Source: Lithodes maja
Lineage: Eukaryota; Arthropoda; Malacostraca; Decapoda; Lithodidae
Assembly (NCBI GenBank): GCA_037953745.1
Contig: JBAKBP010001413.1
Location: 1 to 64,000, forward strand
Length of the DNA stretch: 64,000 bases
Direction: 5' to 3'
Part shown: positions 1 to 9,784 of the stretch, piece by piece
Layout of the letters: every line of letters starts with the position of its first letter
How positions within the stretch are numbered: position 1 is the stretch's first letter
The notes under the pieces: generated by a model
The model's input: only the letters and a program-made list of their open reading frames with translations
The model's database searches: none
What the model was told of the DNA's origin: nothing
Translations under genes and position numbers: made by a program

Positions 1-346
1 GTAGTTAATAGGTAAAACATCCAATGCATACCTGTCACCTGTTACCAATAAATTAATGCACGATATATTCTATAAATAGTTTCCTCAACAACCTTTTTTC
101 TAACTAGGGAAAACAAAGAAAATAATATCTAAGCCATTAAAACAAGGTCCATACACCTAATGCAGTCCACTATGCAGGAGAAACTTGCAACAATTAGCTT
201 GAAACTGTTGTGGGTTGAAACAACAGTTGGTAAAAGTTAAAGGTCAAAGGTTAAAGGCAGCAGTGAATGATGACCACAAGGGAGAACGGTACAGTTGGTC
301 AAGGTAATGTATAGCCATGCAGGCCCCAAAGTACACAGTCAACAAG
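1..346. other. No gene seen; unassigned AT-rich DNA
   Basis: No coding frame or structured repeat was recognised. A short AGGTCA-type run (AAGGTCAAAGGTTAAAGG) lies near 238-257 and resembles the motif of the large array at 14.6-18.5 kb, but it is isolated. Confidence 0.5.
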
Positions 347-1036
347 GTTAACTCCTTCTGTACCGGTCACGTCTTTTATAAGATATTCTAGGTATATTAA
401 GACGAGTTTGTGCAGTTTATAAACTGTCTGAAACAGTAAGAAAAGGGCTAAGTGAGATAGTTCGAAGCCTTTCAATACTTTCAATTACTGGAGACGCTTT
501 TTAATCTGAATAACATCGTCTAATATTAGCCAAAATATAATGAAAAGTATGGCACCGGTACTGATAGGGACATCCCAGGATCGACCCCGCTCAAGGCGTT
601 AAAGCTTTGTTTTGTTTTCTTCACCTAAGTCCTTATCCCTTTCAGTACCGGTGCCATCCTGTTCACTATATGTTGGCTTATATTAGCCGATGTTATTCAG
701 ATTATACAGAATCTCCAGCAATTGACCACTTGCGAGTTTCGTTCTATAAGGAAGTTGGAGCTATAACCATCGATATTTAGCAGAATTACCAGCTGTACAA
801 TGGTCATAGCGCATTCTTAAATACATAAAACCCAATTCAACATACCTTTTATCCATTAGAAACCTACATTATTATTGCATATCTGTTTAATATTGACGTT
901 TACGGCGCTAACTTCCTTATAGCCTGAAACTCGCAAGTGGTGAATTGACAGGCTTCGAACTATCTCACTTCACCTTTTTTTAACTGTTTTAGGTAGTTTA
1001 TAAACTGCACAAAATCGTCTTAATATACCTGAAATA
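347..1036. repeat. Nested foldback (MITE-like) element
   Basis: Two pairs of inverted repeats are visible, one inside the other. The outer arms are about 388-480 and 945-1035; they share GCAGTTTATAAACT and GAGATAGTTCGAAGCCT in opposite orientation. A second outer stretch pairs 720-765 with 907-950 (shared core ACTTGCGAGTTTC). Inside, 495-570 pairs with 629-712 (shared GGCACCGGTACTGA and CTGAATAACATCG). The whole would fold into a long imperfect hairpin. No coding capacity is seen. The GTACCGGT motif near the left end also occurs at the left end of the small MITE at 18117, so the two may be related. Probably a non-autonomous DNA element with a second foldback nested in it. Confidence 0.6.
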
Positions 1037-1551
1037 AATGTAAAGAGACGTGTAAATTTTTCGGTTGAAAAATGTCCCGGCCGACGGCCGAATCCCTTAT
1101 AAATTAGAGGTTCGCTATCGCTCACCAGGAAAAAATCGACAATTAAAGGGTCACGAAAGGTTTTAATATTGACGAAAAAATGAGGCGAAAGATCTCAAAA
1201 TCGCCAAACAAACGGAACGAACGTCTTAAACCCTCAAAACTAATATGCTAAACATGAGGGAGAAGGGGATCCAGAAAAAGCGAGTAGTACCCCCTTAAAT
1301 GTAGTGAAATGAATAAGAGGAGGAGGTTTTTGTGAGAGTTGGCTGAATTACTCTCTATGTAGGTGGGACACAAACAAAAACAGTAAGTGAAGCCAGAGAA
1401 ATTAAACATTAGTTCCAGCCATTCCTTAACACATGACAATGGGTCCTACAATTGTTTGTCTTCAATAAATCAGACTGTAAGCGTAAAATATTGTTGTTTT
1501 CGTATATCACTAATTTCTTGGAATTATTCATACTAAATATTACACTGGTGT

Positions 1552-1605
1552 TTGTGTGTGTGTGTGTGTGTGTTTCTTTGTTATATCTATTTTTTTTTTT
1601 TTTTT
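1552..1605. repeat. (TG)n microsatellite and T run
   Basis: (TG)n spans about 1552-1573 and a 16-base T run spans 1590-1605, directly before a LINE fragment. Confidence 0.9.
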
Positions 1606-1614
1606 GAGGTGGGG

Positions 1615-1790
1615 GGTATTGTTCACATGTGTGGTGAGGATCATCTCGCACAGCACTTCTAGACAAAGTAGAAATGAAAGCCTTTCGTATCATTAACTCC
1701 CGTCCCCTCACCGACTCTCTGCAATCTCTCTCTCTCTGAGCCGTAATGTTGCATCTCTCTTGCTATGCTATCGCTACTATAATAAATATA
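1615..1790 (+). pseudogene. Jockey-like LINE RT C-terminal scrap
   Basis: This stretch is clearly the same sequence as 57225-57400: both read through a TGTTCAC...GTGTGG...GAGGATC block, then CACTTCTAGACAA, then CATTAACTCCC, then the shared run AATGTTGCATCTCTCTTGCTA. In the better copy at 57 kb the frame encodes the post-polymerase part of a non-LTR reverse transcriptase (EYCSLVWGGSSHTALLD followed by INSLPLT). Here the frame is broken and nothing upstream is preserved, so it is a decayed fragment. The assignment rests on similarity to the 57 kb copy. Confidence 0.65.
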
Positions 1791-2498
1791 CAAAACGTAT
1801 GTATTTTTGTATATTTATACTTGATATTGACAGATAACTTTAATTTAAATGCGATAATAGGGTTGGGTGGTGGCCCATAACTACCATGTTTGATAGAGGA
1901 ACAATAATGGTTTGGTGGTTCTCACAGGTAAGCCACGGCAGCCTTGTCCGTTTCTTAGTCATTAATGTGTGACTTTAACCTCATGCCACAGGGACAAGTG
2001 GCTTATTTCTACACTTTTGGTAATGCACTATATTGAAACAAAATTAGGGCACGGTGTGAAAAAATCTGTGTCAAAATATCGTACTGATCCAACTGTTTGT
2101 TAATAAGTTATTCCCGAAAAACGATGTAACACGGCCTCTGAAACCCATAGTAGTTGTCGATTTGCCTTGATGAGCGATAGCGAGCCTGTAGTATAGGAAG
2201 AGTTGCAGGAACTATGAGGCCGGGATTTTTTTCTACCGATAATTGAACAAATTTAGCTCCATATTCTTGTTTTTTCCTACTTCCTTACAATTTTGGAGAG
2301 CTAATTATGTGATAAAGATAATTCAATTTCTGAATACTAATACTAAAGAATAAATAGGGATGAAGGAAGGAAGGGGTCTGCTTCGTATGGGCTAATAGTC
2401 CTTCTGCAGATTTCCATGTTTTTTTTATGTTATTATGAATAAAAGCGATAAGATGTATGGCCGAATCATGTGGCCAAAGTTTGTGTTGTTGATAATAA

Positions 2499-2566
2499 GA
2501 TGGTGGACTGTCCTGTCTGGAGCGGTGTGAACTCTATATCCGAGTCCCTAGTTCGAACCACCAGCT
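2499..2566 (+). repeat. Possible tRNA-like SINE head (decayed)
   Basis: AGTTCGAACCA resembles a pol III B box, and GGTGGACTGTCC lies about 40 bases upstream where an A box would be. No cloverleaf could be drawn by eye. Weak call. Confidence 0.25.
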
Positions 2567-2859
2567 CCGGAAGGGCATGAAGTACTGTACATAACTATAG
2601 TATCTTTCTCTTTAGTTTGTCCTATAAGCACACATCAATTATTTTTTTTATGGAACCACTGGGTTAGTCAAGCATTTTCTGTCTTTCTTTAAATCTGGTT
2701 TGGGCCCAATTGGGTCCTTCAAAAAACTATGCAGTACTACTGGGTGTTTACTGGAACAATGTCACCACCTCAGAGCTGGCCAATAGCTCAACTGGAAATC
2801 TTCCCTCCCATCTACTATCTGTCGTCCCTCTTGAACGGCTTGGCTGTAGGTATGCAAGC

Positions 2860-3480
2860 CAGCGATGTGGCGACAGGCGGCCGGACACTGAAGGTGTATC
2901 CGCCTAGTAGGGGAGAGCGATACTAGGCCCGAGGTGGACTTTACTGGAACAAGTGGTGAGGGCTGGGAGGCTGGAAAAAGTGGATCCGAGTTTCCCTGAG
3001 TGCCCAAGCGAGAGAGAGAATGTGGGTTGCAAGAACTTAGCCCAGTGGAGTCCGAGAGGTGAATGACCCCGGCAGCCTCCCCCACCCCCTTGATATAGTC
3101 TCCCCTCCCGCTCTCTGGCGCTGTGATTGGCTGAGCCGCCCGCTCGGCCGGGCGACTTGAATATTCCTTCCCTTCGCCTCCACTTTTCTCTCTCCATGAT
3201 ACGTTCCTGGAAGCTGGTTGCGAATGTCTTTTACTGGCTTATGGGAGTATAGGGCTGGCATTGATGCATTAGACCCATTGCAACCAGAGGAAGCGGCCTG
3301 TGAAGAGAGCGAGAGCAAGTTTAAATGTGAGGCGGTACACGTAGCTGTCCGCTCCGAAAACGGAGGCTTCTGATTGGTCGGCCGGAAAGGCGTGGCATGT
3401 TTACTTCTCGAGCCCGGAATGTCAAACTCAGCTGGTTTAAAGGGAAGGTTAAAAGAGCACGTTGATTGGCTGGCAGCCTT
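2860..3480. promoter_or_regulatory. GC-richer block with CCAAT-type motifs
   Basis: Base composition is visibly richer in G, C and CpG than the flanks. Three copies of ATTGG (reverse CCAAT) occur in GATTGGCTG or GATTGGTCGG contexts at 3126, 3373 and 3465. Such clusters are typical of TATA-less promoters bound by NF-Y, but no first exon or TATA box is evident and the reading frames here look random. It could equally be part of an unrecognised repeat. Confidence 0.25.
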
Positions 3481-3713
3481 TTAACGTTGATAATTATATT
3501 CTCTTACTTCGTTGAATATTAAATAACCAAATACACAATTATTAAAATGTCAAGTTTAAAGATAATCACACAAGCTTTAGTTTTTACTTATCCATACTAT
3601 TGATAGACTATGGGTTAATTTGATTAGGTGCATACATTATAACATTATCACAATACTCCGATGTAAACCAACTCAACCCTATGGAATGTCAATATAATGT
3701 TACTGGTCGCTGT

Positions 3714-5512
3714 TGTGACGTTAACCACTCCGTTAGAACCGCATGGCTTGTCCTACAGTGACTCGCTAGGATCGCCAGGGCAGTGGATGGGGCTACAGTT
3801 TATGTATTAGAGTGTGCTTTATTTCATATGAAAGCTTGTGTCATTGGCAGTCCAGAAAGGCTCTTTGTTTTCACCCATGTCAAGGCTTTATATGTTTAAT
3901 TGTAAAGTATATGTTTTATCATTAACTGGTAATGATGGGATCTGGGAGAGAGAGAGAGAGTAGAACAGAGTGAGAGGGAGCGCGCAGTGTTTTTGTCCCG
4001 CTCGATGACGTCACGGCTGGCTGCCTCGTGGGGGTTGGTTGAGAGAGGTCCTTCCCATGCTGTTAGCTCCCTTGCTAGTGGCTAGAGGACTTGTTACCGC
4101 TTTTTTCCCACGCGGCTCGAGCTAGTGCGAGTATATATACAGTTCCTCGCCACTCTCTCCCTCAGATCTGGTTTCTAGAACGCATCTATCTCATCCCTTG
4201 CTACCTGTCCCCTGCTCTGCACCTGAGAATCTTTTCCTCTGCCTATCTCTCTCATTTTCCATATCTTTCACCACCTTTTATTAATATTATACCCCCTCTG
4301 GTTAACTCTGCAAAATCAGCTTCATGCTGGCCAGTTGTATTGTGCGTTAAGGTCTGATATAACCTATGTATGTTTAGTTGCTAAGATAAGTTGATCACGA
4401 AGCATTGGTTAGCATCCATATTGTTTAGTACCGCTTCCTATAATAATTAGTGTTCTGCTGGATTAGATAATGCTAGACTAGGAGTCTGATATTATAAGGT
4501 ATTGTTTCCTATGAGTGCTGGCTTTAGGAAAAAGCTGCACGACATACCTGGGAACTGGAGTTGATTGATTAAATTCTAGTCTGTGTGCCATTGAGAGTAG
4601 AGCATGCACGAGTGAGGGCTTTTTGCCTATACCATTCTGCACTGTTCTAGTCTCGATTGTTTGTCTTTGAGGTACGCCAGGAGAACGCCTAATACTTCGG
4701 TATTAAGGTTTCTCAAGAGAGCTACCCTTCTCTATAACGTAATATTTGACGCACAGACTTGAGATTTGCACTAGGCTATGCGGCATGCCATGCGCACCAG
4801 TATCTCGTATCATTGACTCTAGCTAGACTTTATCAATCATAGTAGACATTAAGTATATTAAACCAAGTACTCTTTTTATGCATACCCATTTATGATTACA
4901 CAATCATTTCGCAGCCTAGTTTGATGTATGGAGACACAAACGACTTAGGCTCTTTTTGTTGATAGGAATACTGCATTGTCGTGGCGATTATTATTATTGT
5001 TGTAGTGTTTAGGATATTCTTGGCTCCGACGGCATTATATATTCTGCCCTTTTGTGTGCATAGCCTGCACAAGCATTGTTCCGCTGCCTGCCTTTTTGGG
5101 TTCCATTTCCGATACGAGCATCTTTATAGCATCTAACATTTAAAGAAGATTCCTTGTTAGTGTTGAAGGACATTAGTGCACTTTGTTTCATGCAGGAGTG
5201 CCTGACATTTATTGATTAAAGTAACGTAAGCTGTAACTTCTCTTACCACCTTACTTTGCATACCATAACCAAGCACCTTTGGTTATAGGTAGTAATAGGC
5301 TGTTTTCACATAACATTAAGCCTAGAGTAGACGCACATTTATTGAGAGTTTGATAGCCTATTATTGCATATAGAACTCTGTAGAGTATTTGTGTTCTTTG
5401 TTCACTGGGAATATACATCAGAGGTTGGATCTAGCGCTTTCCGTTGTAGCATTTATGCCATTACTAGTCCAATGAATAAGAGCCCTGATATATTTAAACC
5501 CCAGTCGTAACA
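3714..5512 (+). repeat. 5' LTR of element A
   Basis: 1799 bp, starting TGTGACGTTAACC and ending GTCGTAACA. It matches 9785-11593 almost base for base, and 18598-20410 in reverse. Indels and substitutions against the 3' LTR are scattered, for example GTATATATAC here against GTATATAAATTATAC there. Confidence 0.95.
4006..4139 (+). promoter_or_regulatory. LTR promoter: CRE-like site and TATA box
   Basis: A perfect TGACGTCA palindrome (CRE/ATF type) is at 4006-4013 and a TATA-like GTATATATA at 4131-4139, followed by a pyrimidine-rich stretch suited to transcription start. The same arrangement occurs in the 3' LTR (TGACGTCA at 10084-10091) and in the solo LTR on the minus strand. Promoter function is inferred from position and motifs. 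Confidence 0.5.
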
Positions 5513-5514
5513 AA

Positions 5515-5522
5515 TGGCGACC
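5515..5522 (+). other. Primer-binding site of element A
   Basis: TGGCGACC follows the 5' LTR after two bases. It would pair with a tRNA 3' end GGTCGCCA. Element B has the same octamer at the same place. Ty3/gypsy elements of the 412/mdg1 group use a tRNA-Arg site of this type, so tRNA-Arg is the likely primer. Confidence 0.7.
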
Positions 5523-5730
5523 TTACCTAGGATTTGGTGTACCTACATTTATTAGCAGGGAACATTTGTTGTTTTGGAGAATATTTTGCGGGGATCAGCA
5601 AGAATAATTTTTGTTTGCAACATAGTATAGCCCTTGAGTATTTCCGAGAATTTTTGTGTGTATATTGAGGTATAAGAGTTTGGGGTGGTTCTTTTCTGAA
5701 TATTGAGGTGGGAAATTTTTTGAGAGCATC

Positions 5731-8700
5731 ATGTCTTATACCGGATCAGAGGAGAATGGAGACACAGTACGTCATGTCGAAACGGAGGAACAGCAGCATG
5801 ATGAAATGGTTAATCAGGTGAACTGTGAGGAGGATGCTAGGATATTTTTGCAATGGCCTGTTACTGCCGAGCGGTTGGAGGGTATGAATCGGTACGGTCT
5901 TCAATGCCTGGCCACAGCTATCGGTCATGCAGTTACTAGCAGCATGACTAGGGATAACTTGATAACGTGTGTACTGGGCAGGGTGACTGGTGAGCGAGAT
6001 GGGTTGAGTGCTCAGAGCCCTTCGGCCATGCTTCCTCTACACTCGACTCCCAGCCATCCCTGCAGTTTGCCGACCCCGGGTACGTTTCCGCAGTTGGGTG
6101 GTGACTGGCAGGGTGGGTTGCCCCTGGGGGGACCACCGGTAATTTCAAACATTGTAGCACCTTCACCTCCTCAAGGGTTAACTCCAGAATTATTGCTTCA
6201 GCTCGAATTAGCTAAGATCGAAGAGAGAAAGGCTATAAGGGCAGGTGAGCAGCAAATAGAATTAGCCAAGATAGAAGAGAGAGCCAAGATAGAAGAGAGA
6301 AAAAGTCACCAGCACATAGAGCTAGCAAAAATCCAAGCTGATTTAGAGTCGACTAGGTACTGTGCCAACATGGATGTAGAGATGTCGCGAGTAGAGACAA
6401 CGGGACAGCGACTTGGGGCTGGTAACCGTGTTCATGAGCAGTCTCTCTCGCACTTATTGAAACTGGTTCCGGTGTTTGATGAGAGTGGTGTAACAGAATT
6501 TTTCACACGCTTTGAGAAGAAGTGCCAGGAACACCAGTGGCCAGAGAATAAATGGGCAGCACTTGTATCCTCTAGATTAATAGGCAAGGGTCTTAAAGCC
6601 TACGATGCGTTACCTTTGGAGTTATGTATTGTGTATGAGGATCTCAAGGAGGCTGTCCTGAGGGCTTACGAACTGCAACCAGAAACGTACCGTTTGAAGT
6701 TCCGGGGTGTAACTAAGGGAAGAGATAGCACCTTTTTGGAACACGCCCGGGACTTGTCCGATGCTATGGGGAACTGGCTCCGATCTGAGAAGGTCACAAC
6801 ATTTGATGAAATTAAGCAGTTAATGATGTTGGAGCAGTTCTTTAAGAGCACAGGCGGTGATCCAACTTTGAACTTGAAGGAGAAAACCCCAAGAACTCTA
6901 GTCGAAGCAGCAGAAATGGCTGATCGACGGATGTCGTTGATTCGGGGTTGCGGGTCCTCACAGAAGTACGATGTAAGTGCGAAGGACCGTTATCCTCCCC
7001 CTCCCCGTAACAATGACATATTTAAACAGAAGAGCCATGAAACTAAAACTGAATCCAAACCTTACACCACACCGTATGTGAAAAGTCAGGGGCCTTTTAC
7101 ATCACAGTATAAGCCGAAACCGAAATTTATGTGTTTTAGTTGCCACCAGGAGGGTCATAAGGCAAATGAGTGCCCTAGTCGACCTCCTCCGGCAGCCGTG
7201 TCTTTTGCTCACGGCATTGGAGTGTTCAAGAGGACATCGGAGTTTGTTAGAGGCATTTCTTCCGAGGTAAATACACTGCCAGTGCAGAAGGATCCGGAAG
7301 GCTTATTCCCTGTCCGTGATGCCTTTAGTGACCACAGGGGACTCGGTTGTGTGGAGTGGGGGGGTAGAAGACATGAGGTGAGAATTTTGCATGACACTGG
7401 GGCATCGCAAACACTGTTGAGAAATTTCACTGGTAAACCTGTCAATACGGCGCGGGTGGTTGTGGTTCAGGGAGTTAATGCAACAAGGTCATACCCGCTT
7501 GTAAGAATGAAGGTGGAAGTTGATGGTGTGACTTGTGACCTGGATGTAGGAATTGTGGAGAAGTTACCTGTTGGGGGCGTCGACCTCCTTCTCGGCAACG
7601 ACTTTGCGGGACCTACTTCTGAGGCTCCACCCTTGGTCGTTGCCGAGAAGCCGGCCGACGTGAGTAGGGAGGAGCAGGAGAGGGTTGAGAAGTGTCCGGT
7701 GCAGCCTATGGCGTGTGTTGTCACCGGAGATCCTGCATCCAGGGAGTCACATTCTGGTCAAGAATCTTTAGATCAGCGGAGGAAGGGTACTGAGAAGGGG
7801 TTGGAAGTTGATGCGGTTGAGAGTTTTGTATCAACGGCCCTTCTCGGGGACTCAGTATTAGGACCAAATATCGAGTCTGAAGAAGACCCAGTAACTGTTG
7901 TGGAAAAGGCAGAGGATGGGCTTAAAAAGACGAAAGAGTTGAAGGAGGGCAGTGATGCACAGTCGGGAGATGTGGCAACAAGGTACCCTGATGCGTACCC
8001 TATGAGAAATGGGTCGGCGAAGACGGTGGTCCGAAGCTTGCTAGTGTATTTTTCCCGGTATGGTTACCCGCAGGGGATTCAGTCAGTCCAGGGACCCAAC
8101 TTCACTTCTAGCCTCTTTGTTCAAGCAATGCCGCAGCATGGGATTGTTGGGGTGGTGTCATCTGCGTATCATCCGGAGAGCCAGGGTGTGTTAGAGCGAT
8201 GGCACTCAGCCTTGAAATCTGTGCTTCATTGTTGTTGCTTTGAGAGTGGGAGGGATTGGGATCTTGGCCTGCCATGTGTTTTGTTTGCTGTGTGGGAGGT
8301 ACCTGGGGAGAGTTTGGGATTCAGCCCTAATGAGCTCGTCTTTGGACACCGTGTCAGAGGGCCTCTCCATATGGTTGAAGAAGTATGGGAGGGCGCAGAA
8401 AAACCTTGTTCTATGCTCAAGTGTGTCCTCAACAGTCGAGAACGGATGTTGCGCAGTCTGAAGTTGGCTGGCCGTAATATGACTAGCTCTCAGGCCCTCA
8501 GGAAGGACAGGTACGACCTCAAGGTTGAACTCAGGGAGTTTCACGTGGGTCAGGAGGTGTTGATTCTACTGCCCCTTGTAGGTCACCCCTTATCCGCGAA
8601 GTACGCTGGTCCTTATAGGGTGGTGGAGGAGCTATCAGACCTAGATTACTTGGTAGCCACTCCAGACAGACGGAAGCGCAATCAGTTATGTCATGTTAAT

Positions 8701-9309
8701 CCCATGAAGGAGTATGGGAGGCACCCCCCTGAGCCTCTCACTGTGCCTGTGATGACGTTTAGCAGTCAAGGTGGAGAAGGAGAACGGGACAGTCAAGCTC
8801 AGGTGGAGGATAACTGGAAGGATAAGAAGTTCAAATGGGCGCCTGAGTGTGAGAAGGTGTTTAGAGAAGTAAAACACCTGTTATGCACTCACCCGATCCT
8901 CAGGGCCCCTGACTTTAGCCTACCTTTCCAACTAGCAACGGAGGCTAGTGGTGTGGGGGCTGGTGCCGTCCTTGTGGAAAAGGACGATGATGGGCTGGAG
9001 CATCCTGGTAGTTTCTGCTCGGAGAAGTACAATTCGGCCCAGGGGAGCTGCTCTGTTGTCGAGGAGGAGCTGCTGGCGGTTGTGCTTGCGCTGGGGCATT
9101 TCGAGGTCTATGTTCCAGCCTATGGTCCGGTCGTTGTAGTTTACCCAGATCATCACCCTCTCAAGTTCTTGGACCAGTTTCACAATCGGAATATGAGGCT
9201 GACCAGGTGGTCACTAAGGTTATTGGTATATAACCTGGACATACGCCATATTGCCGGTTGTGACAACGTGGTTGCAGATGGTCGTTCAAGGGTATATGAT
9301 CCTGGGTAG
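5731..9309 (+). CDS. Gag-protease-integrase-RNase H polyprotein, RT core missing
   Basis: A single 1192-residue frame. Residues about 155-215 are a charged coiled-coil rich in ELAKIEER; about 245-400 are a retrotransposon gag domain (VFDESGVTEFF); a CCHC zinc knuckle is at 468-481; the aspartic protease motif DTGASQTLL starts at D555. Integrase enters at D747 (DVATRYPDAYP) without its HHCC finger and first catalytic Asp. The second Asp position is Val786 (SVQG instead of SDQG), while the Glu survives at E822. A GPY/F integrase tail is near 957-962. RNase H follows from about 1034 (FKWAPECEKVF) to DNVVADGRSR; its first catalytic Asp is Glu1071. Reverse transcriptase fingers and palm (YxDD) are absent between integrase and RNase H. 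Gag and protease look functional; integrase and RNase H look dead. It starts 219 bases after the LTR at the first ATG of the open frame. Confidence 0.9.
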   Translation: MSYTGSEENGDTVRHVETEEQQHDEMVNQVNCEEDARIFLQWPVTAERLEGMNRYGLQCLATAIGHAVTSSMTRDNLITCVLGRVTGERDGLSAQSPSAMLPLHSTPSHPCSLPTPGTFPQLGGDWQGGLPLGGPPVISNIVAPSPPQGLTPELLLQLELAKIEERKAIRAGEQQIELAKIEERAKIEERKSHQHIELAKIQADLESTRYCANMDVEMSRVETTGQRLGAGNRVHEQSLSHLLKLVPVFDESGVTEFFTRFEKKCQEHQWPENKWAALVSSRLIGKGLKAYDALPLELCIVYEDLKEAVLRAYELQPETYRLKFRGVTKGRDSTFLEHARDLSDAMGNWLRSEKVTTFDEIKQLMMLEQFFKSTGGDPTLNLKEKTPRTLVEAAEMADRRMSLIRGCGSSQKYDVSAKDRYPPPPRNNDIFKQKSHETKTESKPYTTPYVKSQGPFTSQYKPKPKFMCFSCHQEGHKANECPSRPPPAAVSFAHGIGVFKRTSEFVRGISSEVNTLPVQKDPEGLFPVRDAFSDHRGLGCVEWGGRRHEVRILHDTGASQTLLRNFTGKPVNTARVVVVQGVNATRSYPLVRMKVEVDGVTCDLDVGIVEKLPVGGVDLLLGNDFAGPTSEAPPLVVAEKPADVSREEQERVEKCPVQPMACVVTGDPASRESHSGQESLDQRRKGTEKGLEVDAVESFVSTALLGDSVLGPNIESEEDPVTVVEKAEDGLKKTKELKEGSDAQSGDVATRYPDAYPMRNGSAKTVVRSLLVYFSRYGYPQGIQSVQGPNFTSSLFVQAMPQHGIVGVVSSAYHPESQGVLERWHSALKSVLHCCCFESGRDWDLGLPCVLFAVWEVPGESLGFSPNELVFGHRVRGPLHMVEEVWEGAEKPCSMLKCVLNSRERMLRSLKLAGRNMTSSQALRKDRYDLKVELREFHVGQEVLILLPLVGHPLSAKYAGPYRVVEELSDLDYLVATPDRRKRNQLCHVNPMKEYGRHPPEPLTVPVMTFSSQGGEGERDSQAQVEDNWKDKKFKWAPECEKVFREVKHLLCTHPILRAPDFSLPFQLATEASGVGAGAVLVEKDDDGLEHPGSFCSEKYNSAQGSCSVVEEELLAVVLALGHFEVYVPAYGPVVVVYPDHHPLKFLDQFHNRNMRLTRWSLRLLVYNLDIRHIAGCDNVVADGRSRVYDPG

Positions 9310-9764
9310 ATTGACACACGGGCAGCCTCAGGCTTTAGTTTGGATAGTATTTTACGCTTGGTGCTTGTTGGCTCGCGGTTGTAGCCCAGCGTATTGGATC
9401 GTAAAGCAGGAGTTGAGCGTTTGGTATAGAAGAAAAAACTAGGCTTGCCCCTATAGTGCAGCCGAAATAAACAAATTATAAACATAAAAATCAAATAAAA
9501 ACTCTTTCTTTAATAGTTGATTTTTTTTAGTATGTTATAGCAGTAATTCTGAGTTGCACTCCTCTCAGAATGCTGGGCTAGAGAAGCTCGCTCTTGAGGA
9601 GTATAACTACATATAATTTAACCTATGGTGTTGGGGAGGGTTATAATTTTGAAAAATGTTTTGTTGAAGAACTGTGCCAGATATTTTACTGCCGCTGGGT
9701 GATGGGAAGTGGAGATATAGCATGGGTTCTAACCATCAGAGTTTTGTGAGCCTTGGGGCCTCTG

Positions 9765-9784
9765 AGAAAAATCTTGGGGGGGGG
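9765..9784 (+). other. Polypurine tract of element A
   Basis: A purine-rich stretch with ATCTT followed by nine G directly abuts the 3' LTR; it would prime plus-strand DNA. Element B has the same ATCTTGGGGGGGG at the same place. An upstream AATAAAAACTCTTTCTTTAAT block near 9495 is shared with element B at about 44671. Confidence 0.8.

Larger units (their letters stand above)
1058..2248. repeat. Inverted-repeat pair enclosing 1 kb
   Basis: The block at about 1058-1142 (TCCCGGCC, then GTTCGCTATCGCTCA, then AAATCGACAA) recurs in opposite orientation at about 2152-2248. The arms are near 85-95 bp and imperfect. The enclosed kilobase holds a TG microsatellite and a LINE scrap, so this may be a DNA element with long terminal inverted repeats that received later insertions. 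No transposase is seen. Confidence 0.5.

Noticed and set aside
4091..4357. 88-codon open frame in the element-A LTR (and its 3' LTR counterpart)
   Set aside because: It lies in LTR promoter and leader sequence; the 3' LTR version differs by indels that change the frame, so it is not conserved as a protein.
8206..8544. Minus-strand frames under the element-A polyprotein
   Set aside because: Shadows of the real plus-strand frame.
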